From Flavobacteriales bacterium UBA6057 (GTDB taxonomy: Bacteria; Bacteroidota; Bacteroidia; Flavobacteriales_G; Salibacteraceae), in the NCBI GenBank assembly GCA_002428995.1, contig DIYJ01000007.1:268505-332504 (forward strand): a stretch of 64,000 nucleotides of DNA. Reading direction: 5' to 3'. A model generated the notes under the pieces. The model worked only from the letters and a program-made list of their open reading frames with translations, made no database searches and had not been told where the DNA came from. Of the stretch, positions 62,147 through 64,000 are shown piece after piece (position 1 is the first letter of the stretch; each line of letters opens with the position of its first letter). Both the position numbers and the translations under genes were made by a program.

Positions 62147-62154
62147 CAAAACTA
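62147..62154 (-). promoter_or_regulatory. -7 promoter box (TAGTTTTG), leaderless configuration
   Basis: Exact TAnnTTTG on the minus strand with 4 nt (CACC) before GTG 62142. Confidence 0.65.
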
Positions 62155-62171
62155 TTGACTTTCTGCGGTTC

Positions 62172-63221
62172 TCAGGATGTGGTGCTCAGAGCTCGATAGC
62201 GTTTTGCGTGACGTTGAATGTCTACCTCCGGCATCAAGGGCTTCCCATCAAGGATATGTTCTGTGAGATGTTGTGCAAAATAGGGGGCGAGCATCACGCC
62301 TTTCGAGCCTAAACCATTGAATATGAATAAGTTTTTATGGTCGGGATGCGACCCAAGGTAAGGCCTTCGGTCTGCTACCGTGGGACGAAGGCCTGCCTTC
62401 GCCTCGATGACCTCGTACGGAGCGTCAAACAACTCTTCAAACTTGCCGCACAGTTCTGCAGCAGCCTGATCTGTGCTTTCCCAATGAAGCTCTTTCCATG
62501 AATAGGTGGAACTCAGCTTGTAAATGCCGTCAGCTTCAGGTATGATGTTGAGGATGTTGTTGATGACTCGGCCCTCCGTCAACCCTGGTTCTGACTTTAT
62601 CTTGATCCATTCACCCTTGCAGATGTTGAAGGGCAGCCAGCCAAAGAGCCTGCTTTCAGCTTCAAAGGCTCCCCGGGTAAGTATGACAGCATAATACTCT
62701 TTGGTTTGGTAGCTCACAGTTTCTGTTCCAAAGCGCAATTGGTTCTCATTGAAATCGTCCTCGGTTAAGCGCCCTGAGGCCTGCATTTTATTCAGAAAAG
62801 TTTCCATGAGCATTTTGGTGTCCAGAATGCCTGCTTGCTTCACTTCCCCGAGTCCGTTTTTGATTTGCTCCAGATAGCGCGTATACTCGGGTTCCAAGGC
62901 TCTCGTGTTCCATAAATGAGCGTAATCCTCGCTTGGAATGCGCTTGAAAAAATGAATAGGCTTTAGGAGCGGAGTTTCCAGCTCTTCGGACAACTTGGTG
63001 TAGAAAGGATGAAAGACTTTTTCCAGGCTTTGAATCATCCAGCTCTGATTCAATCTTCTGAACACGATGGGGTTGTACATGCCGGTCGCGACCTCTGTAC
63101 TTGAATGCTTTTTTGAAGAGTGTAGGATTTCTACATCGACATTTTTTTCGAGTAATGTTTGAGTCAGGCAAATTCCTGCCAAACCACCGCCAACGATGAG
63201 AATTCTCTTCTTTTCTGCCAT
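62172..63221 (-). CDS. FAD-dependent oxidoreductase (DAO family)
   Basis: The 349-residue protein has the Rossmann FAD motif RILIVGGGLAGICLTQTLLE (GxGxxG) at the N-terminus and a second FAD-contact segment near the end (AGLRPTVADRRPYLG, then NGLGSKGVMLAPYFAQHL), typical of D-amino-acid oxidase-like enzymes such as glycine oxidase. The substrate is unknown. It lies 17 bp before the trhO promoter box on the same strand and has its own promoter. Confidence 0.9.
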   Translation of the reverse strand: MAEKKRILIVGGGLAGICLTQTLLEKNVDVEILHSSKKHSSTEVATGMYNPIVFRRLNQSWMIQSLEKVFHPFYTKLSEELETPLLKPIHFFKRIPSEDYAHLWNTRALEPEYTRYLEQIKNGLGEVKQAGILDTKMLMETFLNKMQASGRLTEDDFNENQLRFGTETVSYQTKEYYAVILTRGAFEAESRLFGWLPFNICKGEWIKIKSEPGLTEGRVINNILNIIPEADGIYKLSSTYSWKELHWESTDQAAAELCGKFEELFDAPYEVIEAKAGLRPTVADRRPYLGSHPDHKNLFIFNGLGSKGVMLAPYFAQHLTEHILDGKPLMPEVDIQRHAKRYRALSTTS

Positions 63222-63246
63222 TCCATTTTCCGGCTTAAGGCCGGTG

Positions 63247-63254
63247 CAAAATTA
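63247..63254 (-). promoter_or_regulatory. -7 promoter box (TAATTTTG) of the FAD oxidoreductase gene
   Basis: Exact TAnnTTTG on the minus strand, 25 nt before the ATG. A small hairpin (CCGGC TTAAG GCCGG, 63230-63244) lies between box and start and would sit at the 5' end of the mRNA. Confidence 0.55.
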
Positions 63255-63314
63255 GTAGCTGGGCAACTTTAAAAATCAAGCCGAAGTCTATGATGGTCAT
63301 TCAAGCAAACTGCC

Positions 63315-64000
63315 ATGAACAAGCTACTACTTACCCTCTCTGCTTTCTGTCTCGCATTTTCTTTCACTGCGAGTGCAACACACGTTGCCGGTGGCGATAT
63401 CCGCTACCAATGTGTTGGACAAGATTCGTTTCTCTTCTCCCTGAATTTCTATCGAGATTGTGATGGGACAACTCCACCGCCAGATCTTGACCTGGAGTTT
63501 CGTTGTACTGAAGATCCTAATGGAACTGTGTACACTTTGGAGGTTCCCATTGTTTTTCAGAATGAGATTGGACAGATCTGTGATGATCCCACGTTTCAGG
63601 CTCAAAGCTCGTGCAACTTTCCCGGAAATGTTGGTTTAGAGTCCATGCAGTGGTACCAGGGGCAGATCATTGTTGACCTTAGTCAGTATGCGCCTATTCA
63701 CTGCTCAGATTGGGTGTTTTCCTATGACATCCAGGCTCGGAACACAAGCATCAACGGAGTTGGTCAGCCACAGTATTACGTAGAGACACTTCTCAACAAT
63801 GGTGGCGTCAGAGACTGTAACGACTCTCCATATTTCACAGCGCAACCGATCCCTTATGTATGTGCTGGTCAGCAGGTAAACTACTCTTTCGGAGTAGCGG
63901 AGCAGAATGGTGACAGTCTTGTTTATTCCATCGACACCGCATATTCTTCTTTCGGGAACATCATTCCTTACGAGACCACTCCACTTTATACTCCTCAAGC
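63315..64000 (+). CDS. Large secreted protein, N-terminal part (runs off window)
   Basis: The frame is open from ATG 63315 to the right edge (228 codons). The signal peptide LLLTLSAFCLAFSFTASA is followed by THVAGGDIRYQCVGQDSF and LNFYRDCDG, the conserved start of a widespread group of Bacteroidota proteins that end in a gliding-motility-associated T9SS type B domain. Several paired Cys follow (RC ... ICDD ... SCNF ... HCSD), suggesting disulfides. The C-terminus is outside the window, so the sorting domain is inferred. Confidence 0.88.
   Translation, partial: MNKLLLTLSAFCLAFSFTASATHVAGGDIRYQCVGQDSFLFSLNFYRDCDGTTPPPDLDLEFRCTEDPNGTVYTLEVPIVFQNEIGQICDDPTFQAQSSCNFPGNVGLESMQWYQGQIIVDLSQYAPIHCSDWVFSYDIQARNTSINGVGQPQYYVETLLNNGGVRDCNDSPYFTAQPIPYVCAGQQVNYSFGVAEQNGDSLVYSIDTAYSSFGNIIPYETTPLYTPQ

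Noticed and set aside
1..64000. CRISPR array, prophage, insertion sequence or integrase
   Set aside because: No regularly spaced repeats, transposase, integrase or phage genes were seen; all open frames fit chromosomal genes.
1..64000. tRNA or rRNA genes
   Set aside because: The intergenic regions are short and none shows a cloverleaf with a TTCGA-type T loop or rRNA-like sequence.

Overview
The window is a chromosomal, gene-dense segment of a Bacteroidota genome, most like Flavobacteriales/Cryomorphaceae-type marine gliding bacteria. The evidence is: gldD and gldE beside mutY and ssb; a type IX secretion system (T9SS) sortase of the PorU2 kind with a PorV/PorQ-like barrel; several very large secreted proteins ending in T9SS sorting domains; a DUF5686 carboxypeptidase-regulatory-like protein; and a near-universal lack of Shine-Dalgarno sequences, with TAnnTTTG promoter boxes instead. 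Base composition is moderate (roughly half G+C by eye), higher than in many flavobacteria. I saw no rRNA, tRNA, insertion sequence, prophage or CRISPR array. No gene-free stretch exceeds about 260 bp.

Layout. 1-3014 (-): 5'-proximal part of a giant secreted beta-propeller/Ig-like protein running off the left edge. 3205-5780 (+): four-PAS sensor histidine kinase overlapping a stand-alone receiver. 5801-7315 (-): lysS. 7576-12597 (+): a tight five-gene run (glucose/mannose-6-phosphate isomerase, serine hydrolase, unknown protein, PolB-like exonuclease, double ABC ATPase). 12590-18801 (-): porV-like and porU2 T9SS pair. 18928-20054 (+): pssA-purS. 20058-24504 (-): tatC, DUF5686 protein, lptB with a zinc-ribbon tail. 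24592-26151 (+): small lipoprotein and ctaA. 26114-29593 (-): mutY-ssb-gldE-gldD. 29715-32693 (+): HU, TPR protein, a 30-residue COX24-like basic protein, rng, recX. 32678-34795: secreted unknown, prfB with its programmed +1 frameshift, small membrane protein. 34942-36980 (+): fumC and a CAP-domain protein. 36986-38917 (-): manC, SprT-like protease and a 48-residue lipoprotein. 38981-40467 (+): mlaE-mlaF. 40550-45078 (-): two tandem T9SS type B cargo proteins. 45265-46632 (+): M20 dipeptidase. 46629-49601 (-): third type B cargo protein. 49614-53949: LEA2 lipoprotein, NagZ-like GH3, YihY/BrkB protein, secreted EEP-family nuclease with a type A sorting domain. 53946-61027 (-): elongasome cluster mreB-mreC-mreD-mrdA-rodA with purH upstream. 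61114-63221 (-): trhO and an FAD oxidoreductase. 63315-64000 (+): start of another large adhesin-like secreted protein.

The window joins housekeeping (translation, purine and phospholipid synthesis, heme A, cell elongation) to the envelope and T9SS programme: sortase and barrel, gliding lipoproteins, Tat, LptB and Mla-type lipid transport, plus five large exported proteins. No clear new defence or mobile system is present. The most informative signals are (i) TAnnTTTG boxes placed exactly 4 nt before start codons, predicting leaderless mRNAs, with a second group at 17 nt; (ii) an intact E. coli-style Shine-Dalgarno-dependent prfB frameshift in a lineage that otherwise avoids Shine-Dalgarno sites; (iii) LptB fused to a zinc-ribbon tail; (iv) two tiny genes (30 and 48 codons) with good positional support.
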